64,000 nt of DNA from the NCBI GenBank assembly GCA_963738025.1, contig CAVTWA010000011.1, positions 496,001-560,000 of the forward strand, written 5' to 3'. A model generated the notes under the pieces. The model was not told the DNA's origin, ran no database searches, and saw nothing but the letters and a program-made list of their open reading frames with translations. This document shows positions 48,077 to 58,007 of this stretch, in pieces. Made by a program: the position numbers and the translations under genes. Position 1 is the first letter of the stretch. Every line of letters starts with the position of its first letter. Source of the stretch: 20CM-2-55-15 sp963738025 (GTDB lineage: Bacteria > Acidobacteriota > Terriglobia > 20CM-2-55-15).

Positions 48077-48635
48077 CGAAATACTGGCTGCCCTGAGGGC
48101 GGAGGAAACCGAGCCGACCTATTCCGCGCTCTCGCGCTGGCAGAAGCGGTATCCGCAATTTCGCGACGACCTGGAAGACTATTTTGCAAACTGGGCGACG
48201 ACTTTCGCCGCCGATTTGAAGCTGGACGACCGTGAAACGAAGGATGGTCCGAATGAACGCTGGCTCGCGGATTTCGGCGTGGCCTACGCAATGCAGATCA
48301 TGCGGCGGCAGCAGGCCGGCATTCCGGATAACCGGATTGAGCCGCTGACGGATTTCGAACAACTCGTCCTTACCGCCATCAGCGTGCAGCGTACGCCGCG
48401 GTGGCGCTACCTCGATCGGATTGCAGATACCGTCCGGGAGTTGTCGAATCATCACCACCTGCGGAGTTCTGTCCTCGAGACACTCAAGACCCTGGAAGGA
48501 CGGTTCCTCGTCTTCTCGTGGTCGCCCAATCCAGTCAAGCATCCCGATGAATCCGGCAAGACGTATTTCTTTCTATCCTCGATCGGCGAAGCCTCACTGA
48601 AGAAGGCCAGGACCGCGTCGCGCAGAAAGGCTTAA
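48051..48635 (+). CDS. Winged-helix (PadR-like) protein of unknown function
   Basis: 194 residues from ATG 48051 (MTQQDPAF), with GGAG 6 nt upstream; a TTG four codons earlier is less likely. The N-terminal part (TQQDPAFSEILAALRAEETE, then RWQKRYPQFRDDLEDYFANWAT) is helical. The C-terminal part (RYLDRIADTVRELS..., SVLETLKTLEGRFLVFSW, KTYFFLSSIGEASLKKAR) has the PadR-type arrangement of helix, recognition helix and wing. It is translated together with the sigma-like protein, which overlaps its start. A regulator of the same cluster is the likely role, by inference. Confidence 0.6.
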   Translation: MTQQDPAFSEILAALRAEETEPTYSALSRWQKRYPQFRDDLEDYFANWATTFAADLKLDDRETKDGPNERWLADFGVAYAMQIMRRQQAGIPDNRIEPLTDFEQLVLTAISVQRTPRWRYLDRIADTVRELSNHHHLRSSVLETLKTLEGRFLVFSWSPNPVKHPDESGKTYFFLSSIGEASLKKARTASRRKA

Positions 48636-48798
48636 CGTCGACGTCTTTGTGTAACAAGGCTGTAAGTTTTAGTTTTTTAACTCGATTTGCGGACGGAGAC
48701 GACAAAATCCTTGAGTTGGTTGTAGTCCAGTTTTGGCGACAAGCGGATCTAGTGTTTGTCGAAGTTGATTTTTCGGCAGGATGTCGAAATGGGGAAAG

Positions 48799-48878
48799 TC
48801 CCCGCCTGAGTCAGGCGGGGATTCGCTCCCTCACAACATTTGCGTGTCAACTACTGCGAGTCTTATGTTTCGGTTGCG
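48799..48878. repeat. Dispersed repeat, partial copy of the 33-kb MITE-like element
   Basis: Starts with palindrome CCCCGCCTGA-G-TCAGGCGGGG and continues TTCGCTCCCTCACAACATTT... to GGTTGCG. Nearly identical to 33181-33260 except for a 4-nt indel and a few substitutions. The terminal inverted repeats of the 33-kb copy are missing. The stretch 48636-48798 upstream holds no supported gene. Confidence 0.85.
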
Positions 48879-48895
48879 TGGTTCTTCCCCTTCTG

Positions 48896-49764
48896 TTAAT
48901 CGCCGCCGACCGCGAGCGAGCCTTCAATGCACGTCACGGCATGGCCACCGAGCCAGATCGCACCGTCGTCCCCAAACTGGACGTCTACCCGACCGTCGCG
49001 TTGCAGGCATCGGCCCTGGCTGGCAGTATACGATTTCCTATCGAGGAGTTTGTCGCGCTGAATCAGAGCGGCGACGCAGCCATTCCCGCTGCCACAGACC
49101 GGATCTTCGGTAACGCCGTCCATCGGCGCGAAGGAGCGCACCTCTATCGCACTCGACTCGTCGTCACTATAGAACCCGAAAACATTCAAGCCCATGCGGC
49201 GGATACCCGCAAGCGCACCGATCGCGGCCATGTCCGGCTTCAGACCTGTCACCGCTTCTCCGTTGCGCAGTTGCAAAGTGAGCCACACCGGACCGACATC
49301 GATAATCGCCGAGCGCTCAACTGCGGTCGTCGGGATACCCAGTGCCGCGGCTGCCCCTTCAAGCTGTCTCGCATCCGGGAGTGTGAACATGGCGGCGGCA
49401 AGCGAAAGAACAAACGATCGCCATCGATTCGCAACTCGACAAGCCCTTTGTTGCACTCCTGCAGCAGGAAACCGGTCCGTCTCGGAACGTATCCGCTATG
49501 CAACAGCGCATGTGCCGAGCCGACAGTCGGATGACCCGCGAACGGCAGCTCGGACCGGGGCGTAAAGATCCGCAGGCGATAGTCTGCGGCGCTGTCCGCT
49601 GGTTGCGTAATAAAGGTCGTCTCAGAAAGATTCGTCCAGTTCGCGATCGTTTGCATCTGTGTCGTCGAAAGTCCGGCACCATCAAGAACGACGGCTACAG
49701 GATTCCCCATAAACGGGACTTTAGTGAAAACGTCCACCTGCTGAAACGGAATGCGCTTCTTCAT
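48896..49764 (-). pseudogene. PhzF-like isomerase gene broken by a single frameshift
   Basis: The product begins MKKRIPFQQVDVFTKVPFMGNPVAVVLDG, a PhzF/epimerase start, with the catalytic Glu in NLSETTFI and AGHPTVGSAHALL. After GDRLFFRLPPP the frame is lost. The second half, in another frame, contains MFTLPDARQLEG and ends with EDPVCGSGNGCVAAL, the conserved C-terminal motif. Joining requires one extra base at about 49390, next to a GGCGGCGGC run, and would give a full-length 290-residue protein. Either a pseudogene or a sequencing error. PhzF-like proteins are broad-specificity isomerases/epimerases. Confidence 0.85.
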
Positions 49765-50176
49765 ATAACGACCTCCACATAAAGCGATATGTTACGGAAG
49801 CTTGTCGGGACGTAACAGAGTCAGCTGATCAGAATCGCGAAGGATACAGTAGAAATTCAGGTCGGACAGACGCATGTCAGACGGCGTGAAGGGCCGATCC
49901 GTAAAACTCCGGCGTTGGCGGTGAAGACCATCGGAGGAAGCCGCTCTCCCAAAAGTGCTCACCGCATTCTTCGCACTGGGAGAGCACGCCCAGTGGTACC
50001 TCTGAAACCGTCCGCCAACCGCTTTAGTTCACATCGATTTCGACCGCGTATCGAAAAACAGTTGATAAAGCCTTTGCGTTTCCGAAACGGAATCCCGTTT
50101 GCAGTGCAGAGCGCCAGCGTTCGACGCATTTCGCGTAGACGTATTTGTAAATGCTGCTTGTAATGAAAGCGCTCGA
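49765..50176. other. Intergenic region without supported gene
   Basis: 411 bp between the phzF-like gene and the efflux adaptor. One short minus-strand frame carries a CxxCG zinc-ribbon-like piece (SQCEECGEHFWESGF) but has no start codon and soon stops, so it may be a gene remnant. The adaptor promoter presumably lies in the right part. Confidence 0.4.
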
Positions 50177-51454
50177 ATGGACAGCGCCGGGAAAGACAAT
50201 GTGTCGAATGGTGAAGGTCAGGCTGAACCACAGAAACCCGGTGAAGCCGCTCACGCCGGGACTATGCCTTCTTCCGGCTCGCCGAACCGCCGAAAGCGTC
50301 ACCGGTGGGGATGGATTTGTGCCGCGGCGCTTGCCCTACTCGGAATTCTTCTGGTCCTGCATAACGAAAAGTCAAGGGATGTGAAGACGACAGAAGCCGC
50401 CGCAAAACCTCCGGCTGCGGCAGTCACGGTGGGGCAGTCGAAAACGGGAGACATCAACATTTATATCAACGCGCTGGGAACCGTAACGCCGGTTTATACG
50501 GTCACTGTTTACAGTCAGATCACAGGCAAGGTGACCACCGTTCATTACAAAGAGGGTGAACTTGTGAAGGCGGGCGATCCACTGGTGGATATCGATCCGC
50601 AACCCTATCAGGCCACGCTGGCGCAAGCCGAGGGGACACTGGATCATGACCAGAGTGTACTGGAACAGGCTCGTATCGACCTGGCGCGTTACGAGGCTGC
50701 CTGGGCGCGTAACGCAATCGCAAGGCAGCAGCTAGAGGACCAGATACAGGCCGTTCGGCAGGCTGAAGGCAGCGTTAAAGCGGATCAGGGGGCCGTGGCA
50801 TTTGACCGCGTGCAGTTAAGCTATTGCCACATCGTCTCTCCGATCACCGGCAGAGTCGGGCTGCGGCTGGTCGATCCCGGGAACACAGTTTTTTCGGGCA
50901 ACAGCTCCACACTGGTCGTCATCACTCAGTTGCAGCCAATCACTGTTGTATTCAATGTTTCGGAGGATGATCTCTCGCAGATCCAGACACAGTTGAGCGC
51001 CGGCCGAACCTTGAAAGTCGACGCATACGGCCGTGCAAACGTTAATCAGATCGAGACCGGGCAACTGACATCTTTCGACAATCAGGTGGACACCACCACC
51101 GGAACGGTGAAATTCCGTGCGGCATTTCCCAACGCCAAGTTTTCGCTTTTTCCGAATCAGTTCGTAAATGCTCGCCTTCTGCTGCGAACCCTGCACAAGG
51201 CGACGCTGGTTCCGACGGCGAGCGTGCAGCACAACGGTACGAATGCTTTTGTTTATGTCGTGCAGCCCGATAATACCGTCAGCGTCCAGCAGGTCACGAC
51301 CGTCACCGGCAATGAGCAGGTCACTGCGGTTGACGGACTGACTGCAGGACTCGTTGTGGTGACCAGCGGCTTCGACCGTCTCGAGAATGGCGCCACCGTG
51401 ACCATTCGCGGCGAACCCGACCAGAACGCCTTGAGCGTCAAGCCTTCTCCATGA
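50177..51454 (+). CDS. mdtA: RND efflux periplasmic adaptor (MdtA-like)
   Basis: 425 residues from ATG 50177; upstream codons lack family similarity. One N-terminal membrane helix after a basic patch (RRKRHRWGWICAAALALLGILLVL), then the barrel-sandwich pair TVTVYSQITGKVTTVHYKEGELVKAGDPLVDIDP and IVSPITGRVGLRLVDPGN around a coiled-coil hairpin. The beta-barrel and membrane-proximal domains follow (FPNQFVNARLLL, GLVVVTSGFDRLENGATV). This is the HlyD/MdtA family that bridges the inner-membrane pump to the outer-membrane channel. First of a four-gene operon with 4-nt overlaps. Confidence 0.9.
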   Translation: MDSAGKDNVSNGEGQAEPQKPGEAAHAGTMPSSGSPNRRKRHRWGWICAAALALLGILLVLHNEKSRDVKTTEAAAKPPAAAVTVGQSKTGDINIYINALGTVTPVYTVTVYSQITGKVTTVHYKEGELVKAGDPLVDIDPQPYQATLAQAEGTLDHDQSVLEQARIDLARYEAAWARNAIARQQLEDQIQAVRQAEGSVKADQGAVAFDRVQLSYCHIVSPITGRVGLRLVDPGNTVFSGNSSTLVVITQLQPITVVFNVSEDDLSQIQTQLSAGRTLKVDAYGRANVNQIETGQLTSFDNQVDTTTGTVKFRAAFPNAKFSLFPNQFVNARLLLRTLHKATLVPTASVQHNGTNAFVYVVQPDNTVSVQQVTTVTGNEQVTAVDGLTAGLVVVTSGFDRLENGATVTIRGEPDQNALSVKPSP

Positions 51455-54400
51455 ATCCGTCACAAGTGTTCATTCTTCGCCCGGTGGCGACCGCGCTGCT
51501 GATGGCCGCAGTCTTTTTAGCCGGCGCAGTCGCGTTCTTCCAGCTTCCCGTCTCGGCCCTGCCCGAAGTGGACTATCCGACGATCCAGGTGCTGACTTTT
51601 TATCCGGGCGCGAGCCCGGACGTCGTCGCTTCCGGCGTCACCGCACCTCTGGAACGCCAATTCGGTCAGGTTGCCGGACTGAGCCAGATGACGTCAACCA
51701 GCGCCGGCGGCGTTTCGGTCATCGTGATGCAGTTTCAACTCAGCCTCAATATCGACGTCGCGGAGCAGGAGGTGCAGGCGGCAATCAATGCGGCCCAGAG
51801 TTATCTTCCGGCCAACCTGCCGACTCCGCCCATTTACAGCAAATCGAATCCAGCCGATGCTCCGGTCCTGACGCTGGCGCTGACGTCCAGTGAGACGTCG
51901 CTCTCTGCAGTCGAAGATCTGGCAGATACCCGCCTTGCACCAAAAATCTCGCAGATCTCGGGGGTGGGCCTCGTCACTATTTCGGGCGGCCAGAAGCCGG
52001 CGATACGAATTCAGGCCAATCCTACCTCTCTGGCCTCTTATGGGATCAATCTCGAGGACCTGCGGAGTGCGCTGATCGGCAACAGTCTGAATTCCGCGAA
52101 AGGCAATTTCGACGGGCCGTCGCAGGGCTACACGATCAATGCAAACGATCAACTTTTAAACAGTGACGACTATAAATCCGTAGTTGTTGCATACCGCAAT
52201 GGCTCACCAGTCATGCTCACGGAAGTCGCACGCGTCATGGCCGGAGTCGAAAACGCGAAGCTTGCAGCATGGGTGAACGATACACCGGCTGTAATTCTGA
52301 ATATCCAGCGGCAACCCGGAGCGAACACGATCCAGGTGGTCGAAAACATCGAGAAACTTCTCCCTCAATTGGTGACGACACTTCCAAGGTCCGTTCACGT
52401 TCAGGTCGTCACCGATCGCACAACCGTGATTCGCGCCTCCGTAAAAGATGTTGAGTTCTCGCTGATGCTGACGATCGCACTGGTCGTCATGGTCATTTTC
52501 CTGTTTCTGCGAAGCGTGTCCGCTACGATCATTGCGAGCGTCGCCGTTCCCCTCTCTCTGGTTGGAACTTTCGGCGTGATGTATCTGGCCGGCTACAGTC
52601 TGAATAACCTCTCCATGATGGCGCTGACGATATCGACTGGATTCGTCGTCGATGACGCGATTGTGATGATCGAGAATATCTCGCGCTATATCGAGGAAAG
52701 AGAACAGCCGATGGAGTCCGCGTTGAAAGGCGCCGAACAGATCGGATTCACGATTCTCTCTTTGACGGTGTCGCTGATTGCTGTGTTAATCCCGCTCCTG
52801 TTTATGGGCGATGTCGCAGGCCGCCTCTTTCGTCAGTTCGCCGTGACGCTGGCCGTGACCATCATCTTGTCGGCGTTCGTCTCCCTGACTCTGACACCGA
52901 TGATGTCGGCGCGCCTCCTGCGTTACCTGCCTCCCGAACGGCAGGGCCGCTTCTATAGTGTTTCGGAACGGGCATTCGAGAAGATCATCGCATTCTACGG
53001 CCGCACCCTGAGATTTGTGCTTCGCCATCAGACCGTGACTCTTCTGATTGCCGTTGCAACCTTCATACTGACGGTTGTTCTTTACCTGGTCGTGCCGAAA
53101 GGATTCTTTCCAACCCAGGACACCGGGATCATTCAGGGCATTTCCCAGGCATCCGCGGTTACGTCTTTCAGTGCGATGACGGCGCAGCAGCAGGCACTGA
53201 GCAGAGTCCTGCTGGCGGACCCGGCCGTCGCCAGCATCTCCTCATTCATCGGAGCGGATGGAATCAACACGACCTTGAACAGCGGCCGAATCCAGATCAA
53301 CCTCAAACCGATGGAGCAGCGTAAGGTCACGGCGGCCCAGGTGATTGCGCGGCTGGAGCCAAAGCTCGCGCAGGTGCCCGGCATCCGGCTTTATATGCAG
53401 CCGGTGCAGGATCTCACAGTGGACGACCGGGCAAGCCGCACACAATATCAATACACACTCGAGGATCCGAATCAGACCGAATTGAATGCGGTGGCTCACG
53501 ACTTTGTCGCCAGGCTCCGCGAACGCCCGGAACTCGCCGACGTCGTCACGGACCAGCAGCTGGGAGGCCTCTCAGAATTTCTGATGATTGACCGCGCTTC
53601 GGCTTCACGCTTCGGTGTCACTCCGGCGGCGATCGACAACACCCTCTACGACGCATTCGGACAGCGCCAGATCAACACGCTCTACACGCAGTTAAACCAA
53701 TATCACGTGGTGCTGGAAGCCGATCCTCAGTTTCAGAAAAATCCGAAGAAACTGAATGATATCTACATTCAGTCGACGTCGATTAACGCGGCTCCCGCGG
53801 CAGCGGCATCCAACACGGCCGGTTCGTCTTCCGGGGCGGGATCCGGTGCCGTTGCGAATCCGGGAAACGCGTTGCTCAGCGCTTCGACCGCGTCTGCGCT
53901 TGTCGCGCCGGCGGCTGCTACGTCGCCGCTTGCTTACTTGAATGTCAACGCTCTCACGCCCTCTCTGAACATCAATAAGACGTCCGCACTTTCACAAGCT
54001 TCGGTTGCCTCAACAAACGCGACGGTCCTCTCGACCGTCAGCTCGAACACACCAATCTCGTCCAGCGCAACGACATCGCTGAACGGAACCTCGCGGCCGG
54101 CGGCCGCCAACGCGGCATCGCAGTCTTCGGCGACCGGGGCGCCGGCCTCCAGCGTAACCCTGACGTCATCTTCACCGGTTCCACTGAGTGCCGTTGCCCA
54201 CTTCGAAACCCAGAGCCAGGCGCTATCGATCAACCGCCAGGGTCAGTTTCCTGCCGTGACGATATCGTTCAACCTGGCGGGTCACTATTCGCTCGGCGCG
54301 GCGATCGATGCGATTAACAAAGTCATCGAGCAGGCGAAATTCCCGCCAAGCATCCTGGCCAACTACCAGGGCACGGCCGCGGCTTTCGCCGGGTCGCTGA

Positions 54401-54945
54401 CAAATGAGGGCTTTCTGATTCTAGCTGCCCTGGTGACGGTGTACATCGTACTGGGCGTCCTGTACGAAAGCTTCATTCACCCGATCACGATTCTCTCCAC
54501 ACTGCCGTCCGCCGGCGTCGGAGCGCTTCTTGCCCTGATGCTTTTCCACCTCGATCTCGACATCGTGGCCATCATCGGCATCATTCTTCTCATCGGGATC
54601 GTGAAGAAGAACGGGATCATGATGGTCGATTTTGCTCTCGAAGCCGAGCGACTGGAGCATAAGAGCGCGACGGATGCGATCTATCAGGCGAGCCTGCTGC
54701 GGTTCCGTCCAATCATGATGACAACGATGGCGGCGCTGCTGGGCGGCATCCCGCTGGCATTCGGCAGCGGCATCGGCTCAGAACTTCGCAAACCACTGGG
54801 TGTCGCCATGGTTGGAGGCCTCCTCTTCAGTCAGGTGCTTACGCTGTACACCACGCCCGTGATCTATGTCTTCTTCGACAATATCGGAACACGACTCTCG
54901 CGCCGGCGCCGCAACGGGACGCGTGAGGAATCGAGGGAGTCGTGA
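51451..54945 (+). CDS. mdtB: RND efflux permease (MdtB-like) with a large low-complexity insertion
   Basis: 1164 residues, about 130 more than the family norm. Twelve membrane helices; proton-relay residues are visible in TM4 (GFVVDDAIVMIENIS) and TM10 (LIGIVKKNGIMMVDF). The porter domains are standard (SALPEVDYPTIQVLTFYPGASPDVVASGVTAPLERQFGQ). Between IYIQST (residue 776) and VPLSAVAHFE (from 910) lies a Ser/Ala/Thr/Asn-rich stretch replacing the usual 5-10 residue hairpin. The reading frame and the family-typical ends are intact, so it is expressed as a continuous protein. Pairs with the following permease, as in MdtBC heteromeric pumps. Confidence 0.92.
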   Translation: MNPSQVFILRPVATALLMAAVFLAGAVAFFQLPVSALPEVDYPTIQVLTFYPGASPDVVASGVTAPLERQFGQVAGLSQMTSTSAGGVSVIVMQFQLSLNIDVAEQEVQAAINAAQSYLPANLPTPPIYSKSNPADAPVLTLALTSSETSLSAVEDLADTRLAPKISQISGVGLVTISGGQKPAIRIQANPTSLASYGINLEDLRSALIGNSLNSAKGNFDGPSQGYTINANDQLLNSDDYKSVVVAYRNGSPVMLTEVARVMAGVENAKLAAWVNDTPAVILNIQRQPGANTIQVVENIEKLLPQLVTTLPRSVHVQVVTDRTTVIRASVKDVEFSLMLTIALVVMVIFLFLRSVSATIIASVAVPLSLVGTFGVMYLAGYSLNNLSMMALTISTGFVVDDAIVMIENISRYIEEREQPMESALKGAEQIGFTILSLTVSLIAVLIPLLFMGDVAGRLFRQFAVTLAVTIILSAFVSLTLTPMMSARLLRYLPPERQGRFYSVSERAFEKIIAFYGRTLRFVLRHQTVTLLIAVATFILTVVLYLVVPKGFFPTQDTGIIQGISQASAVTSFSAMTAQQQALSRVLLADPAVASISSFIGADGINTTLNSGRIQINLKPMEQRKVTAAQVIARLEPKLAQVPGIRLYMQPVQDLTVDDRASRTQYQYTLEDPNQTELNAVAHDFVARLRERPELADVVTDQQLGGLSEFLMIDRASASRFGVTPAAIDNTLYDAFGQRQINTLYTQLNQYHVVLEADPQFQKNPKKLNDIYIQSTSINAAPAAAASNTAGSSSGAGSGAVANPGNALLSASTASALVAPAAATSPLAYLNVNALTPSLNINKTSALSQASVASTNATVLSTVSSNTPISSSATTSLNGTSRPAAANAASQSSATGAPASSVTLTSSSPVPLSAVAHFETQSQALSINRQGQFPAVTISFNLAGHYSLGAAIDAINKVIEQAKFPPSILANYQGTAAAFAGSLTNEGFLILAALVTVYIVLGVLYESFIHPITILSTLPSAGVGALLALMLFHLDLDIVAIIGIILLIGIVKKNGIMMVDFALEAERLEHKSATDAIYQASLLRFRPIMMTTMAALLGGIPLAFGSGIGSELRKPLGVAMVGGLLFSQVLTLYTTPVIYVFFDNIGTRLSRRRRNGTREESRES

Positions 54946-57900
54946 ACCCGTCAGCGCTCTTCATCAGACGGCCGGTAGCTACCACCCTTCTGACAATAGC
55001 AGTCGCGCTTGCCGGCGCGATCGCCTTCAGCGTTCTGCCGGTCTCCCCGCTTCCTCAAGTCGATTTCCCGACGATTACGGTAGCTGCCACGCTTCCTGGA
55101 GCGAGTCCGGATATCATGGCTTCATCCGTCGCCACACCTCTCGAGCGCCAGTTCGGACACATCGCAGGAATCGCCGAGATGACGTCCACGAGCACTCTCG
55201 GGACGACCAGCATCACTTTGCAATTTGATCTCAATCGGGATATTAATGGAGCCGCGCGCGATGTGGAGGCCGGTATTAATGCGGCGCGCACGTATCTTCC
55301 CGCGAACCTTCCCTCCAACCCGACCTATCGAAAAGTGAATCCAGCCGATTCGCCCATCCTGCTGCTGGGCCTCCAGTCGGATATCTACGATATTTCAGCT
55401 CTCTACGACGAAGCGTCAACCGTCATCTCCCAGCGTATTTCGCAGATCTCGGGTGTCGGCCAGGTCCTGGTGGTCGGAGCTTCTTTACCAGCCGTGCGCA
55501 TCGAGTTGAATCCGAATCAACTCTCGTCTTACGGCATTGGCTTGCCGGTGGTGCAGCGAATCGTCGCAGGCCAGAATTCGAACTCCGCGAAAGGGCAGCT
55601 TGAGAACGGAGAAGTCACTGCCGACATTCTTGCCAACGACCAGATATCGAAGGCCGCCGACTATAAACCGCTGGTCATCGGCTACTACAACGGCGGAGTC
55701 GTCCGGCTACAGGATGTAGCCGACGTGGTCGATTCTCAACAGACCGTCCGTCAGGCTGGATTCCTGAATGGAAAGCCTTCGGTGGACATGCTCATCTTCC
55801 GCCAGCCCGGCGCCAACATCATTAAAACCGTGGACGCCGTGCAACGGGCAATCCCGTCCCTCCAGGCCACAATTCCGCGTGGCCAGCACCTGGTGACGAT
55901 AGTCGACCGGACGCTGACGATTCGCGCTTCGGTAGCCGATATCGAACTGACGCTGATGATCTCTGTGATTCTGGTCATTCTCGTGGTCTTCCTGTTTCTG
56001 CGGAATGTACGGACCACCGTGATTCCAGCTGTGGCTGTCCCCGTCTCGCTCATCGGCACATGCGGAGTGATGTACCTGTGCGGTTACTCAATCGACAATC
56101 TGTCGTTGATGGCTCTCGCCATCGCCAGCGGCTTCGTTGTAGACGACGCGATCGTCGTCATGGAAAACGTGGCGCGGCACCTGGAACACGGGATGACACC
56201 GGCCGGCGCAGCCCTGCTGGGTGCACAGGAGATCGGTTTCACGGTGTTTTCCATCAGCATTTCCTTGATCGCCGTGTTCATCCCCATTCTGCTGATGGGA
56301 GGAATTATCGGCCGGCTATTCCGGGAGTTTGCGGTCACTTTGTCCGCCGCGATCCTTGTGTCGATGGTCATTTCACTGACGACCACGCCCATGATGTGTT
56401 CCCGTATCCTGATTCCCGAAAAGGATGTCCGGCACGGCAGAGTGTACACATGGAGCGAGCGCAACTTCGCGTATGTGCTCCGCCTCTACGAGCGGAGTCT
56501 CAATTGGGTTCTGGATCATCCGGCGCTGCTGTTAATCATTTTTCTGGGCACGTTGGCCCTGAACGTCTTTCTCATCACGAAAGTGCCGAAGGGTTTCTTT
56601 CCGCAGCAGGACACCGGCGTAATGATGGGTGGAATGCAGGGTCCGCAGGACACGTCCTTCACTGCAATGCGTGATGCCGCTCAGCATGCCGTTGAGATTG
56701 TCAAAAGGGATCCTGGCGTTGAAAACGTGATGGGATTTACTGGAGGCCAGGGTGCAACCAACAGCGGCTTCATGTTCGCCTCCCTGAAACCACTGAATCA
56801 GCGTGCCGGTGTCGAAGCGATTCTCAATCGCCTTCGGCCAAAGCTCGCGCAGGTTTCCGGCGCAGCCACTTTCTTACAGCCCGTCCAGGATATTCGCATG
56901 GGCGGACGGCAATCGAGCGCCCAGTACCAGTACACGCTACAGGCCGAGACTACCAGGGATCTGCAAAAATACGGTCCGCTCCTGCTCGCCCAAATGAAGA
57001 GCGCACGCGGTTTTGAGGACGTCAGTACGGACCAGCAGGACCGCGGCCTTCAAGCGCTGCTTACTTTCGATCGCCCGACCGCAGCGCGGCTGGGCATAAC
57101 GGCTCAGGTGCTCGACAACACTCTTTATAATGCGTTCGGCCAGGCGGAAATCTCGACGATTTTCACGCCGTTGAACCAGTATTACGTCGTGATGGAAGTT
57201 GCTCCGGCTTACTGGCAGTCACCGGAGGCCTTGAAGTCCACCTACATCATCCCTCATCCTGGCGGTGGAGCCGTGCCGCTCCGCTCCGTAGCGAATTACG
57301 CTCCTTCGACAGCGCCCCTCGCCGTGAACCATACCGGCTTGTTCCCCTCTGTCACTGTATCTTTCAATCTGGATCCCGGCGTATCACTCGGCGAGGCGAC
57401 ACAGAAGATTCAGCAGATCCAGCAGAAACTGGGAATGCCGCGTTCCATTCATGGTCAGTTCTCAGGATTGCTCCAGGCATTCCAGCAATCGCTCACGACC
57501 GAGCCGTATCTCGTCTTGACGGCGATTCTGTCCGTTTATATCGTGCTCGGAATTCTTTACGAGAGCTTGATCCATCCTCTGACGATTCTGTCCACGCTTC
57601 CTTCGGCGAGCCTGGGAGCGATTCTCGCGCTGCTGTTCACGGGGACGGAGTTGGACGTCATGTCCATCATCGGCATCATTCTGCTGATCGGGATCGTCAA
57701 GAAGAACGCCATCATGATGATTGACTTCGCGCTCAACGCGGAACGCAACGAAGGCAAGAACACCAGAGACTCGATCGTCGAAGCGTCTATTCTTCGGTTC
57801 CGTCCGATTCTGATGACGACGATGGCCGCCCTGTTCGGCGCTATTCCGCTCGCGATCGGTACCGGCATGGGATCCGAGTTGCGCCGGCCGATGGGCATCT

Positions 57901-58007
57901 CGATTATCGGCGGCCTGATCGTCAGTCAGGCGCTGACGTTGTACACAACGCCGGTCATTTATCTGTTCATGGACAGTGTGCGCATGAGGTTCCGAAGGCT
58001 GCCATGA
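54942..58007 (+). CDS. mdtC: RND efflux permease (MdtC-like)
   Basis: 1021 residues, the normal family length. Proton-relay residues in GFVVDDAIVVMENVARHLEHG and LIGIVKKNAIMMIDFALNAER. The N-terminus MNPSALFIRRPVATTLLTIAVALAGAIAFSVLPVSPLPQVDFPTI is typical. In the hairpin where the first permease has its long insertion, this one has only PHPGGGAVPLRSVA. Overlaps both neighbours by 4 nt. In E. coli the tandem pair forms a heterotrimeric MdtBC pump exporting bile salts, novobiocin and other amphiphiles; substrates here are unknown. Confidence 0.93.
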   Translation: MNPSALFIRRPVATTLLTIAVALAGAIAFSVLPVSPLPQVDFPTITVAATLPGASPDIMASSVATPLERQFGHIAGIAEMTSTSTLGTTSITLQFDLNRDINGAARDVEAGINAARTYLPANLPSNPTYRKVNPADSPILLLGLQSDIYDISALYDEASTVISQRISQISGVGQVLVVGASLPAVRIELNPNQLSSYGIGLPVVQRIVAGQNSNSAKGQLENGEVTADILANDQISKAADYKPLVIGYYNGGVVRLQDVADVVDSQQTVRQAGFLNGKPSVDMLIFRQPGANIIKTVDAVQRAIPSLQATIPRGQHLVTIVDRTLTIRASVADIELTLMISVILVILVVFLFLRNVRTTVIPAVAVPVSLIGTCGVMYLCGYSIDNLSLMALAIASGFVVDDAIVVMENVARHLEHGMTPAGAALLGAQEIGFTVFSISISLIAVFIPILLMGGIIGRLFREFAVTLSAAILVSMVISLTTTPMMCSRILIPEKDVRHGRVYTWSERNFAYVLRLYERSLNWVLDHPALLLIIFLGTLALNVFLITKVPKGFFPQQDTGVMMGGMQGPQDTSFTAMRDAAQHAVEIVKRDPGVENVMGFTGGQGATNSGFMFASLKPLNQRAGVEAILNRLRPKLAQVSGAATFLQPVQDIRMGGRQSSAQYQYTLQAETTRDLQKYGPLLLAQMKSARGFEDVSTDQQDRGLQALLTFDRPTAARLGITAQVLDNTLYNAFGQAEISTIFTPLNQYYVVMEVAPAYWQSPEALKSTYIIPHPGGGAVPLRSVANYAPSTAPLAVNHTGLFPSVTVSFNLDPGVSLGEATQKIQQIQQKLGMPRSIHGQFSGLLQAFQQSLTTEPYLVLTAILSVYIVLGILYESLIHPLTILSTLPSASLGAILALLFTGTELDVMSIIGIILLIGIVKKNAIMMIDFALNAERNEGKNTRDSIVEASILRFRPILMTTMAALFGAIPLAIGTGMGSELRRPMGISIIGGLIVSQALTLYTTPVIYLFMDSVRMRFRRLP

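Noticed and set aside
48647..49534. Plus-strand frame of 295 codons
   Set aside because: Antisense to the phzF-like gene, whose two halves carry conserved motifs; this frame has none.
49882..50020. Small zinc-ribbon gene on the minus strand
   Set aside because: Only about 40 codons between stops, no start codon; at most a remnant.
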